A DNA stretch of 15,245 bases from CF-113 sp035308345 (lineage in GTDB: Bacteria; Chloroflexota; Ktedonobacteria; Ktedonobacterales; Ktedonobacteraceae), in the NCBI GenBank assembly GCA_035308345.1, contig DATGGW010000008.1, positions 1 to 15,245 on the forward strand, given 5' to 3'. This document shows, piece after piece, positions 7,093-14,068 of this stretch. The position numbers were made by a program, and so were the translations under genes. How positions within the stretch are numbered: position 1 is the stretch's first letter; each line of letters begins with the position of its first letter. The notes beneath the pieces were generated by a model, which was given only the letters and a program-made list of their open reading frames with translations, had not been told where the DNA came from and did not search any database.

Positions 7093-8295
7093 TTACCTGC
7101 GCGCTCGTTCGTAAACGGCATCAAGGGTGCGCAGCGCAACTTTGGCATCGTACTTCTCAAGGATAAGCTGGCGAGCATTGCGCGCAAGATGCAGTGACAG
7201 TTCCTTATCTTGCAGCACTTTCGCGCAGGCACCGGCGAATGCTGCGGGAGTATCTGCCACAAGCAGGTGCTCACCATCATGCACGTCCAGCCCCTCGCAT
7301 CCAATAGTCGTTGAGATGACGGGTACACCCATTGCCATTGCTTCTAAAATCTTTACCCGCACGCCTCCACCCGAAAGAATCGGCACAGCCAACGCGCTGG
7401 CGTGCGTCCAGAATGGCAGCGCATCGGCAACATAGCCATGCAGATGCACTCCCTCACACTGCTCGGTCAACGCCTGTAATGAGTGTGGTGGTCGCGCGCC
7501 TACAATATCGTAAGTCAGACCTGGACGCATAGCGCGCAGTTGCTGGTACCCCTCACGCAACCACCACATGACGCCTTCACTATTAGGCATCCAGAACATA
7601 GTCCCAATCGTGAGCAGCCGATCGGTCTCAGGGCTGCGAGCTTCATAGATGGAGGTGAAGTGTTCGGCATCCACCGTGATCGGCACGACCTCTACCGGCA
7701 CAGACTTGCCCGCTACCACTTGCAGCGCTTGCTTATCCTCTTCGCTCACAGCCAGCACCACCTGCGCGCGCTGGCAGGCCCTGGCTTCCAGCTTGCGAAT
7801 GATGCGCGCCTCGCGACCCAGGAACCAGCGTTTTAGAGGATTGCCCGCGCCCCTGCGCAGGCGTTCAAACACTTGCCAGACGGCATTGTGTTCATCAAGA
7901 ATGACGGTTCCCGACCACTCGGGCGGCACAAAACGCATCATGTTGAGTTGATCTACATGCAACACGTCAATGCGCTCTTCTTGCAACAGTTGGCGCACCA
8001 TCGCCTGCATCGTTGCCCGGTAATCGCGGCGCAGCAGGAACGAATCTCCCGTTGCCAGGCTCTCTACCAGGAAGCGTACATCGCCCACTCTTGAGCGTTT
8101 AAGCGGAATAGTCGACACGCGACAACAGATCTCACGCAGCTTCGCAGCGTCCTGCATTTCCTTGTCGCTGCGCACAAATGTGCAGTAAACCACGTCATGA
8201 TGCGCCGCCAGGTGCCGCAGCACTTGCAGTGTCTTGACCTTCGGGCCAGCATCAGGAGGGTAAACCAGTACCTGTGTTAGCACTAACACACGCAT
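7093..8295 (-). CDS. Glycosyltransferase, GT4 / TIGR03087-like
   Basis: The 400-residue GT-B enzyme opens with MRVLVLTQVLVYPPDAGPKV, the N-terminal Rossmann strand. The linker region carries ILDEHNAVW (132-140), and the donor lobe has TIGTMFWMPNSEG (229-241) and GGGVRVKILEAMAMGVPVIS (309-328). This tail motif, with no first glutamate of E-x7-E, resembles the sugar transferases of exopolysaccharide loci grouped as TIGR03087. No signal peptide or membrane helix is seen. The ATG at 8295 has AGG 5 nt upstream within a purine-rich stretch and lies 21 nt after the preceding gene's stop, so the two are almost certainly co-transcribed. The substrate is unknown. Confidence 0.88.
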   Translation of the reverse strand: MRVLVLTQVLVYPPDAGPKVKTLQVLRHLAAHHDVVYCTFVRSDKEMQDAAKLREICCRVSTIPLKRSRVGDVRFLVESLATGDSFLLRRDYRATMQAMVRQLLQEERIDVLHVDQLNMMRFVPPEWSGTVILDEHNAVWQVFERLRRGAGNPLKRWFLGREARIIRKLEARACQRAQVVLAVSEEDKQALQVVAGKSVPVEVVPITVDAEHFTSIYEARSPETDRLLTIGTMFWMPNSEGVMWWLREGYQQLRAMRPGLTYDIVGARPPHSLQALTEQCEGVHLHGYVADALPFWTHASALAVPILSGGGVRVKILEAMAMGVPVISTTIGCEGLDVHDGEHLLVADTPAAFAGACAKVLQDKELSLHLARNARQLILEKYDAKVALRTLDAVYERARR

Positions 8296-8316
8296 AATAT
8301 CCTGCCTCTCATCAAA

Positions 8317-9588
8317 TCACCCATCACTTTTTGCATAGGCGAAGGTATCTTGCGCGCCTGCATGGTCGGCAATCGCCTGCTGGTAGATATTCACCAATCG
8401 TCCGGTTACTGCACCCCAATCGTGTTGTTGCTCCACATATTTGCGTCCAGATGCACTTAACGCCGCGCGTAATTGAACATCATTCAGCAATTTCAATGTA
8501 GCATCGGCGAACTCCTGGGCTGAAGCGGCTGTGAGCAGATCGCGACCGGCCTTAGCGCCTAAAGCGGCGGCGGCCTGGGCTGCAACGACAACCGGCGTAC
8601 CTATTGCCATCGCCTCCAGCACTTTGTTCTGAATGCCAACACTGTAGACCATAGGACTCAACATCACATCGGCTCGCCCTACATATGGGCGCATATCATC
8701 GACATAACCGGTTACTTCGACGCGAGGATCACTTGCCAGCCGTTGTATCATTGCTGGTGGCTTGCTGCCGACAATGGTAAGGGTAGCCTCCGGCTGGCGC
8801 TGCCAGATCAGCGGCATGATCTGCTGGTAGAGGTAGAGCGCCGTCGCCACATTCGCGTGATAGCTCATCTTCCCTGAGAAAACCAGGTTGAAACGGCATC
8901 GTTCCTGTGGCATCGGATGGAAATATTCGAGGTCGACGCCGTTAGGCAATACATAAATGCCCGCCCCCAGTTCCTCATCACTGCTGCTCTCGTTATTCAT
9001 TTCTGAACGGTAGACCTCGATCATCGCCTGGCGGTCGCGTTCCGAAGTGACAACCGTATGTCGCAGATGGCCCAACATACTGGCTTCGTAACGCCGCGTG
9101 CGTTTATATTCGAACAGCGCGACCGCGCGCACCTTCAGGTTTGGCCCGGCAGTGGTAGTACCCTTACAGAGCAGGCTGATACAATCGACCGCGTCCCAAA
9201 CCAGCGGGGGAATAGCGACGGTAGACTCCAAAGAGTCCATAGAGGCAATGCCGCGCAAATGCTCTACATGCACTACATCAAAAGGTCGCTGCGCGCAAAG
9301 GTCTTGCACCGCCCGCGTAAAGCGCCTCGAGCGAGCATAAGCTACCTGTAAAGGAAGCGAGCTGAACAGCGCCAACCCACTGCGTAGCGCGGCCTGCCGC
9401 TTTGATTCCTGCACCACCAGCACTTCGTACCCCTGGCGGCGCAGCGCTTCCACGTCGGCCAGTTCCTGCTCTGAGGCACATTGCGTCACAACAGTAACTT
9501 CATGCTGACCATGAAGTTGTGTCAGAAATCCATAGCCGCGCACACGGATACGCGAGGGCGGATAGGGCGTCACAAACAGGATGCGCAT
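8317..9588 (-). CDS. Glycosyltransferase, GT4 / TIGR03087-like
   Basis: With the start at 9588 the protein has 423 residues. A longer frame begins at 9654, but its first 22 codons translate a GC-rich intergenic repeat and have no ribosome binding site. The ATG at 9588 has AGGAGA (9598-9593) 4 nt upstream and gives the expected opening MRILFVTPYPP. Donor-lobe motifs are PNGVD (215-219), FSGKMSYHAN (237-246), TIVGSKPP (271-278), VTGYVDDMRPYV (292-303) and GIQNKVLEAMAIGTPVV (318-334). The FSGKM and GIQNKVLEAMA signatures match the TIGR03087 group linked to exopolysaccharide synthesis. It and the next gene look like distant paralogues, consistent with successive sugar additions. The acceptor and donor are not predictable. 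Confidence 0.9.
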   Translation of the reverse strand: MRILFVTPYPPSRIRVRGYGFLTQLHGQHEVTVVTQCASEQELADVEALRRQGYEVLVVQESKRQAALRSGLALFSSLPLQVAYARSRRFTRAVQDLCAQRPFDVVHVEHLRGIASMDSLESTVAIPPLVWDAVDCISLLCKGTTTAGPNLKVRAVALFEYKRTRRYEASMLGHLRHTVVTSERDRQAMIEVYRSEMNNESSSDEELGAGIYVLPNGVDLEYFHPMPQERCRFNLVFSGKMSYHANVATALYLYQQIMPLIWQRQPEATLTIVGSKPPAMIQRLASDPRVEVTGYVDDMRPYVGRADVMLSPMVYSVGIQNKVLEAMAIGTPVVVAAQAAAALGAKAGRDLLTAASAQEFADATLKLLNDVQLRAALSASGRKYVEQQHDWGAVTGRLVNIYQQAIADHAGAQDTFAYAKSDG

Positions 9589-9592
9589 ATTA

Positions 9593-9598
9593 TCTCCT
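9593..9598 (-). promoter_or_regulatory. Ribosome binding site deciding the start at 9588
   Basis: AGGAGA on the minus strand, 4 nt before the ATG, fixes this start over the longer frame beginning at 9654. It directly abuts the repeat element at 9600-9630. Confidence 0.85.
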
Positions 9599-9599
9599 A

Positions 9600-9630
9600 C
9601 CAGGGCGACCGCCAGGGCCGCCCCTACCAT
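9600..9630. repeat. GC-rich intergenic palindromic element, copy 2
   Basis: The 67-nt gap between the phosphatase-superfamily and glycosyltransferase genes is largely filled by this near-palindrome. GGGCGACC (9603-9610) can pair with the GGCCGCCCC that follows, with one mismatch or bulge. It includes 14 nt (9604-9617) found inverted at 5875-5888. It also shares CCAGGGCG with the outer edge of the long hairpin (4794-4801), so all three may be one element family. It ends right before the ribosome binding site of the downstream gene. Confidence 0.6.
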
Positions 9631-9655
9631 ACCCAGAGTAGGGCAATCCAACATC

Positions 9656-11326
9656 CTACAGGTAACCCAGAGCCTCTAATTTCAAACGCACGCTCTCTTC
9701 TTCTTCCTCTGAGTATCCATAATCATCGCTGGCAACATCTTCATGCTTACGCTCATCGGTGTACGAAGCTTCGGTCTGCCGCATATATGCCTCATCAAAA
9801 AGTCCTGCCAGGGGTTTGCCATCCATATCCGTAGGAATGGGCATACCAAGCGCGTACATTACAGTAGGAGCTACATCAATAATCCCAGCTCCTTCGATAT
9901 AGGTGTTGCGACGAATATGCGGCCCCTGCGCGAGAATAATACCGTTCATACGATGCACACCGCTCAGCTTTGAGATGACGTCGAGCGGAACCTCGCTGAC
10001 CAGTTGGTCGATACCGGTTCCACCCTTGTACTGGTCTTGTGTGACGAGAATCAGGTCGGGAGCCGTCTCCAAACGTTCACCGTGATAGAGTTCCTCGCGG
10101 CGATACGCCTCCAATACGATGGGCTCACCTGTCTTTGGATCGCGCAGACTGCGCATTTCTTCCAGGATGCGTGTGCGGATGGCTTCGTATTCCTCGCCCT
10201 GCTGCACGCAGCCCTCTGGCTGCCTGCCAACCACGTTAATCATGATGCCTTCAACGGGAGGATACATGGGAAAGCGATAAGCCTTCGTGCGTTTCCAGTC
10301 AATCGCATCGAGGTTCATCATGGTCTGCGAGTCCAGGTTGGTCGCCATCTTCTTGAGGCGCTGAGGCAAGCTGCGATAGACCTTTTCCAGGTAGGGGAAG
10401 CGGCGGATCTTCGTGCGATAAAACTGCTTGAAAGCGCCTTTGAGGCCGCTCTTCTTACTCGCTTTAACGCTGGGCTGGAGCAGGTTGAGGGTGCGCAGCA
10501 CATAGTTGGAGTTCAGGTAATATTTCGGATGAGATCCACCGCCGTGATCCGACATTACAATCACCGTCGTATCATCATCGATAGCCTCTAAAAACTTGCC
10601 GACACATGCATCGGCAGCCTTGTAGACCTCCAGAATGAGATCACCATAGAGCGCGGCTTCTTTTGCATCGTAAGCCGGATGCTCGGGATCAATATACTTC
10701 CACCAATCGTGATGCGCCCGGTCAGTAGCCCCTACCACCATAATAAAAAGGCCATAATCATCCTTCTTCATGAGATCAATCGATACATCGGTACACTCAT
10801 GCATTGAGCGATTCATCTCTTTGAGCAGGACATGACCGCTGGCCGATTTGAAGAAGGCAGCGTCTCCCACAAGTGGAGGAATGGTCTTCCCCAGCTCAGC
10901 CGGATAGGTAAACGATTTGCCTTGATCGGGTGTTGGATAGCCGGAGATCATGAAGCCATTCACCTTCCATGCAGGATAGGTCACCGGCACGGTAACCACT
11001 CCTACTTTCTGGCCAGCCGCTCCCACCAGGTCCCAGATGGTCTTACCGGCAAAAGAATTGGAGTCAACAATCGTATCGGCAAAGCAGCCGTAGCGCGTGT
11101 TATCATAATCACGAAAATCATAAACGCCGTGCTTGCCGGGATTATAGCCCGTGGCAAATGTGGTCCAGGCAGCAGGTGAAATCGGTGGATACACCGATCG
11201 TAACTTACCATACACCCCTTTTTCCATTATCTGTTTCAGATAGGGTAATTTATTCTCCGCAACCCAGCGATCTACCAGTTCGGGGGTAGCGCCATCAAGT
11301 CCTATAATTAAGACTTTTGTTCCCAT
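9656..11326 (-). CDS. Alkaline phosphatase superfamily hydrolase (type I phosphodiesterase/nucleotide pyrophosphatase-like)
   Basis: The 556-residue protein has the metal-site order of the type I phosphodiesterase family: D11 in IIGLDGATP; the presumed nucleophile T55 or T56 in AAWTTFATGYNPGKHG; D202 and H206 in GATDRAHHDWW; D260-H261 in VIVMSDHGGGSH; and H458 in GVHRMNG. Two-zinc members hydrolyse phosphodiester or phosphate-ester bonds. No signal peptide is seen, so it is predicted cytosolic, which suits an intermediate of glycan synthesis rather than scavenging. The C-terminus ends in an acidic stretch and then EALGYL, a tail I associate with this family in glycan loci. It is the first gene of the minus-strand operon. 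The ATG at 11326 has GGGAGG upstream at a long spacing (about 13 nt), possibly meaning inefficient initiation. The substrate is unknown. Confidence 0.88.
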   Translation of the reverse strand: MGTKVLIIGLDGATPELVDRWVAENKLPYLKQIMEKGVYGKLRSVYPPISPAAWTTFATGYNPGKHGVYDFRDYDNTRYGCFADTIVDSNSFAGKTIWDLVGAAGQKVGVVTVPVTYPAWKVNGFMISGYPTPDQGKSFTYPAELGKTIPPLVGDAAFFKSASGHVLLKEMNRSMHECTDVSIDLMKKDDYGLFIMVVGATDRAHHDWWKYIDPEHPAYDAKEAALYGDLILEVYKAADACVGKFLEAIDDDTTVIVMSDHGGGSHPKYYLNSNYVLRTLNLLQPSVKASKKSGLKGAFKQFYRTKIRRFPYLEKVYRSLPQRLKKMATNLDSQTMMNLDAIDWKRTKAYRFPMYPPVEGIMINVVGRQPEGCVQQGEEYEAIRTRILEEMRSLRDPKTGEPIVLEAYRREELYHGERLETAPDLILVTQDQYKGGTGIDQLVSEVPLDVISKLSGVHRMNGIILAQGPHIRRNTYIEGAGIIDVAPTVMYALGMPIPTDMDGKPLAGLFDEAYMRQTEASYTDERKHEDVASDDYGYSEEEEESVRLKLEALGYL

Positions 11327-11427
11327 AATTTTATCGTGACCTCCCTATTTTTCACTATTAGAAAATTCGTGCCATCAAATGTATCAATGCTCACAGAGAG
11401 ACAAACTGCACGCTATGCATGTTCGCA

Positions 11428-11436
11428 AGTATAGCA
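11428..11436 (-). promoter_or_regulatory. Extended -10 promoter for the minus-strand glycan operon
   Basis: On the minus strand this reads TGCTATACT, an extended -10 (TGn plus TATACT, five of six consensus bases). No good -35 is found 16-18 nt upstream, which is typical of extended -10 or activator-dependent promoters. The TTAACC motif cluster begins about 27 nt upstream of the -10. The predicted transcript start is near 11421. Confidence 0.5.
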
Positions 11437-11462
11437 GCGGCTCGTTCTAAACAGGCGAATGA

Positions 11463-11573
11463 TTGGTTAAGAACAGGTTACGAAATGTTAACCACTGTGC
11501 TGTTTTCTTAACCAACACTTTCTTAACACATTTCCACTTTTCCTATTGGCTTGCACATTTCGTGTTGGTTAGG
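11463..11573. promoter_or_regulatory. Cluster of TTAACC/GGTTAA motifs, candidate operator array
   Basis: TTGGTTAAGAA (11463-11473) and TTCTTAACCAA (11505-11515) are a perfect 11-nt inverted repeat. TAACCAACAC (11509-11518) and GTGTTGGTTA (11562-11571) are a perfect 10-nt inverted repeat. GTTAACC (11487-11493), GGTTA (11476-11480) and CTTAAC (11522-11527) are further copies. The last site lies inside the 17-nt spacer of the plus-strand promoter, a position expected for a repressor. The first sites lie just upstream of the minus-strand -10, a position expected for an activator. The binding protein is not identified and no regulator gene is in the window. Confidence 0.6.
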
Positions 11574-11579
11574 TACACT
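11551..11579 (+). promoter_or_regulatory. Sigma70-type promoter for the plus-strand glycosyltransferase pair
   Basis: TTGCAC (11551-11556) and TACACT (11574-11579) are separated by exactly 17 nt. The spacer contains GTGTTGGTTAGG, a copy of the repeated motif. The transcript would start near 11586. Confidence 0.6.
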
Positions 11580-11644
11580 AGAGCGATGGTAAGGCACAAC
11601 TTATCTCATTAGTGATTTCGGCATATGTTTACGTTACGTTAGGA

Positions 11645-11649
11645 AAAGG
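11645..11649 (+). promoter_or_regulatory. Ribosome binding site deciding the GTG start at 11657
   Basis: AAAGG lies 7 nt before GTG 11657, while the upstream in-frame GTG at 11612 has no Shine-Dalgarno sequence. The shorter protein begins with the expected Rossmann strand RILLLSNLYRP. Confidence 0.75.
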
Positions 11650-11656
11650 TGCAGTA

Positions 11657-12883
11657 GTGCGGATCTTATTACTTAGCAATCTCTATAGGCCTTATATTCT
11701 AGGTGGAGCGGAAGTCGTGGCGGCAGATATCGGTGAAGGATTGGAAAAGCTTGGACATGAAGTCTTTGTATTGACCAGCTCATATGGCTTGCCTGAAGCA
11801 AAGCAGGAGGGGCATAGCTGGCGCACTCTCCACCTTGCTCCTCCTGTGCATTTTGACCAGAATCGTTCTTTTTGGCAGCAACTCGGCCAACCATATAACT
11901 ACTACCGTCGTTATCACTGCGCCTCCAATGCCAGAGAGTTGAAACATGTGATCGATGCAACTCATCCAGACATACTCTTGATCTGTGAAATAACAGGTAT
12001 TGGTGTCATTTCCTTGCTCAAAGCACTACGAGAACTCGAGATCCCTATCGTCTTCTACTTGCAAAGCTATTTGCTTCTCTATGCCCGCTCACCAGAAACT
12101 AAACAATCACATCTACGCGCCCGTTGGTTAAAAAAATTATTGATTGGTTCTATCCCTCTACTCACTTACACTTCACTCGTTGCTGTTAGTGATGCAGTCA
12201 AACAAGCGTATATGCAGGACGGTTATGATCCTGATCGCATTGAGGTAATTTACAACGGTGTGGATTCTCGCTTTCTCAAGCCATTGCCGATTAAAACTAG
12301 CCAGGGGAAAGAGGATACAGAACTACTTTATGTTGGTCGTCTTACCACTGAAAAAGGCGTTCTCATCATTCTCAAAGCGCTTGACTTGCTTGTAAACAAG
12401 CAGGGAAGACGAAACCTTCACCTCAATGTTTTTGGAGATGGCGATAAGTCATATATTAGCCAGCTGCAAAGCTTTATACGTGATAAGCAGCTCACGGAGA
12501 TTGTTACTTTCTATGGTAAGGTTCCTCAGGATGAACTGATTGAGCACTACGACCACTCGGATATCATGCTTGTGTCATCAATCTGGCAAGAGCCTTTTGC
12601 TCTTGTGACCGCAGAGGCAATGGCGCGCGGTCTGCCAGTCATTGCATCTAAGGTGGGGGGCACTGCGGAAAGAATTACACATGATGTCAATGGTCTGCTG
12701 ATTGAACCTGGAGATGAACGGGCCCTGGCATCAGCAATCACACAACTGTTGGAGAATCCAGAGAAACTTGAGCGTCTTGCGCAAGCGGCTCGTTCCACAG
12801 TGCAGGAACACTTCACAGTTGAAAAATGCGCGCAGCGCATGGAGCAGCACCTGCAACAGGTTATACAGGGTGCTCACCAATAG
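11657..12883 (+). CDS. GT4-family glycosyltransferase
   Basis: From the GTG at 11657 the protein has 408 residues. It opens with RILLLSNLYRPYILGGAE, where GGAE is the glycine-rich loop common in GT4 acceptor lobes. The donor lobe has VIYNGVD (197-203), LLYVGRLTTEKG (223-234, with R228 and K233 placed to bind the donor phosphates), FGDGD (259-263), and a canonical E-x7-E motif E312-PFALVTA-E320, then GLPVIASKVGG. Retaining GT4 enzymes of this type add sugars to lipid-linked or capsular glycans. The DNA is more AT-rich than the main operon, again suggesting mixed origins of the locus. It starts its own transcript, divergent from the operon, and is followed after 33 nt by the glycoside hydrolase gene. 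The sugar and linkage are unknown. Confidence 0.92.
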   Translation: MRILLLSNLYRPYILGGAEVVAADIGEGLEKLGHEVFVLTSSYGLPEAKQEGHSWRTLHLAPPVHFDQNRSFWQQLGQPYNYYRRYHCASNARELKHVIDATHPDILLICEITGIGVISLLKALRELEIPIVFYLQSYLLLYARSPETKQSHLRARWLKKLLIGSIPLLTYTSLVAVSDAVKQAYMQDGYDPDRIEVIYNGVDSRFLKPLPIKTSQGKEDTELLYVGRLTTEKGVLIILKALDLLVNKQGRRNLHLNVFGDGDKSYISQLQSFIRDKQLTEIVTFYGKVPQDELIEHYDHSDIMLVSSIWQEPFALVTAEAMARGLPVIASKVGGTAERITHDVNGLLIEPGDERALASAITQLLENPEKLERLAQAARSTVQEHFTVEKCAQRMEQHLQQVIQGAHQ

Positions 12884-12916
12884 ATATAAACGAATAGTAG
12901 GGGAAATTACTGAGAT

Positions 12917-14068
12917 ATGCAAAACAACAGACAAACAGGACCTGTTTCGACGCAGCGACTGATTCTAATCATACTTGCAATTGGATTGCTTGTAGGTGTA
13001 GCAGTATTCTCAATATTCTATTTTGTCGTCTTCAAGCCGGGGACGGGTTCAACAGGCACTCCCACTCCTATTGTAAGCAGCAGTCCAGGCCCCGCCGGGC
13101 CATGTACCTCTAATAGTCCCTATGGTTTCACAACAATACATGCAGACAGTTTGCTCGTTAGCGCGTATAAACAACTCGACGTCTGCTGGGTACGCTATCA
13201 ATACCATTGGAATAAGATTGAGACCTCACCAGGGGTATACGATTGGAGCCAGGTCGATGCTGGTATTGCTACAATGAACGCAGCCCACATCCACGTAGAT
13301 TTTGCTATCCAATCTGCTCCAACGTGGGATTTAACTCAGGTCTGCCCGGCCGATGGCCTGCACTACTTGCCAGGCCCCAGCCAGCTGGCGCAATTTGCCA
13401 CGGTACTCGCGACGCGCTACGATGGCAAACATGGACACGGCTACATCGACTCCTACGAAATCGGCAACGAGGAATACGATAACCATTACGTTCCAGGTCT
13501 GGGTAATAACCAGCCATGTCGCAGCGCCAGCATCTATGGGCCGGTTCTCAAGGCTGGCTACCAGGCTATCAAAGCAGTCAGCCCAAACGCTCTTGTCGGC
13601 ATGTTTGGCCTGTGGTGGCATTATGAGCCGCATATTCAAGATTTTATGACGACCCTGTTTTCCAATGGTTATGGGCAATACATGGATTACATGAACTATC
13701 ATTATTACCATAGCGGTGGAGATCCCTCGGTAACAAATGGAGATGATCCCTCATTTGATACCGAGTGGCAAACCATGCATAGCATAGCGGCAAAATATGG
13801 CTTTGCAAACAAACCCATCTGGATCACCGAAGTAGGATGGCCTACTACCACTTTCTCAGGTGCAGGCACCACGGTGGATCCGCAAACGCAATCCCAGTAT
13901 ATGCAGTACATCTTGAACGAGTCTGCAAAATCCGGCGTTGTGCAGAAAGTCTTCTGGTTCACTATTGACTACGGCCGCCAGAGTGATAACATCGATCCGC
14001 CCACGGGACCATTACCAGCCTTCACCACAATTCAGACTATGGTGCGCCAGAAACCACTATGGGGCTGA
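12917..14068 (+). CDS. Membrane-anchored clan GH-A glycoside hydrolase (GH39/GH5-like)
   Basis: The 383-residue protein has one N-terminal helix (residues 15-38), a Gly/Thr/Pro/Ser linker (41-62) and an outward-facing TIM-barrel domain. Clan GH-A marks are VRYQYHWNKIETSPGVYDW (92-110); the acid/base E185 after Asn in SYEIGNEEYDNHY; the barrel strand DYMNYHYYHSGG (257-268); and the nucleophile E305 in PIWITEVGWPT. Such enzymes cleave glycosidic bonds with retention. Family assignment is tentative: GH39-like or an unassigned GH-A family. Cys 63, 90, 143 and 201 could form disulfides, fitting an extracytoplasmic site. It is probably co-transcribed with the glycosyltransferase 33 nt upstream and so may trim or release the same glycan. 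The ATG at 12917 has AGGGG upstream at a rather long spacing. Its 3' end overlaps the convergent ATPase gene by 12 nt. Confidence 0.85.
   Translation: MQNNRQTGPVSTQRLILIILAIGLLVGVAVFSIFYFVVFKPGTGSTGTPTPIVSSSPGPAGPCTSNSPYGFTTIHADSLLVSAYKQLDVCWVRYQYHWNKIETSPGVYDWSQVDAGIATMNAAHIHVDFAIQSAPTWDLTQVCPADGLHYLPGPSQLAQFATVLATRYDGKHGHGYIDSYEIGNEEYDNHYVPGLGNNQPCRSASIYGPVLKAGYQAIKAVSPNALVGMFGLWWHYEPHIQDFMTTLFSNGYGQYMDYMNYHYYHSGGDPSVTNGDDPSFDTEWQTMHSIAAKYGFANKPIWITEVGWPTTTFSGAGTTVDPQTQSQYMQYILNESAKSGVVQKVFWFTIDYGRQSDNIDPPTGPLPAFTTIQTMVRQKPLWG

Larger units (their letters stand above)
11327..11656. promoter_or_regulatory. Divergent control region between two glycan transcripts
   Basis: This 330-nt AT-rich stretch has no gene. 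It separates the minus-strand operon (start 11326) from the plus-strand pair (start 11657). It contains an extended -10 for the minus direction, a -35/-10 pair for the plus direction, and a cluster of TTAACC/GGTTAA motifs between and over them, each listed separately. The plus-strand leader would be about 70 nt and the minus-strand leader about 95 nt. No terminator-like hairpin or riboswitch was recognised in either leader. Confidence 0.7.

Noticed and set aside
9589..9654. N-terminal extension of 22 residues on the glycosyltransferase ending at 8317
   Set aside because: The extension translates an intergenic repeat and has no Shine-Dalgarno, while AGGAGA fits the ATG at 9588.
11463..11573. 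CRISPR-like array from the repeated TTAACC motifs
   Set aside because: The motifs are 6-11 nt, in both orientations and unevenly spaced, so they fit protein-binding sites, not CRISPR repeats.
11612..11656. Upstream GTG start for the plus-strand glycosyltransferase
   Set aside because: There is no ribosome binding site. The added residues precede the family's conserved N-terminal strand, and GTG 11657 has AAAGG at good spacing.
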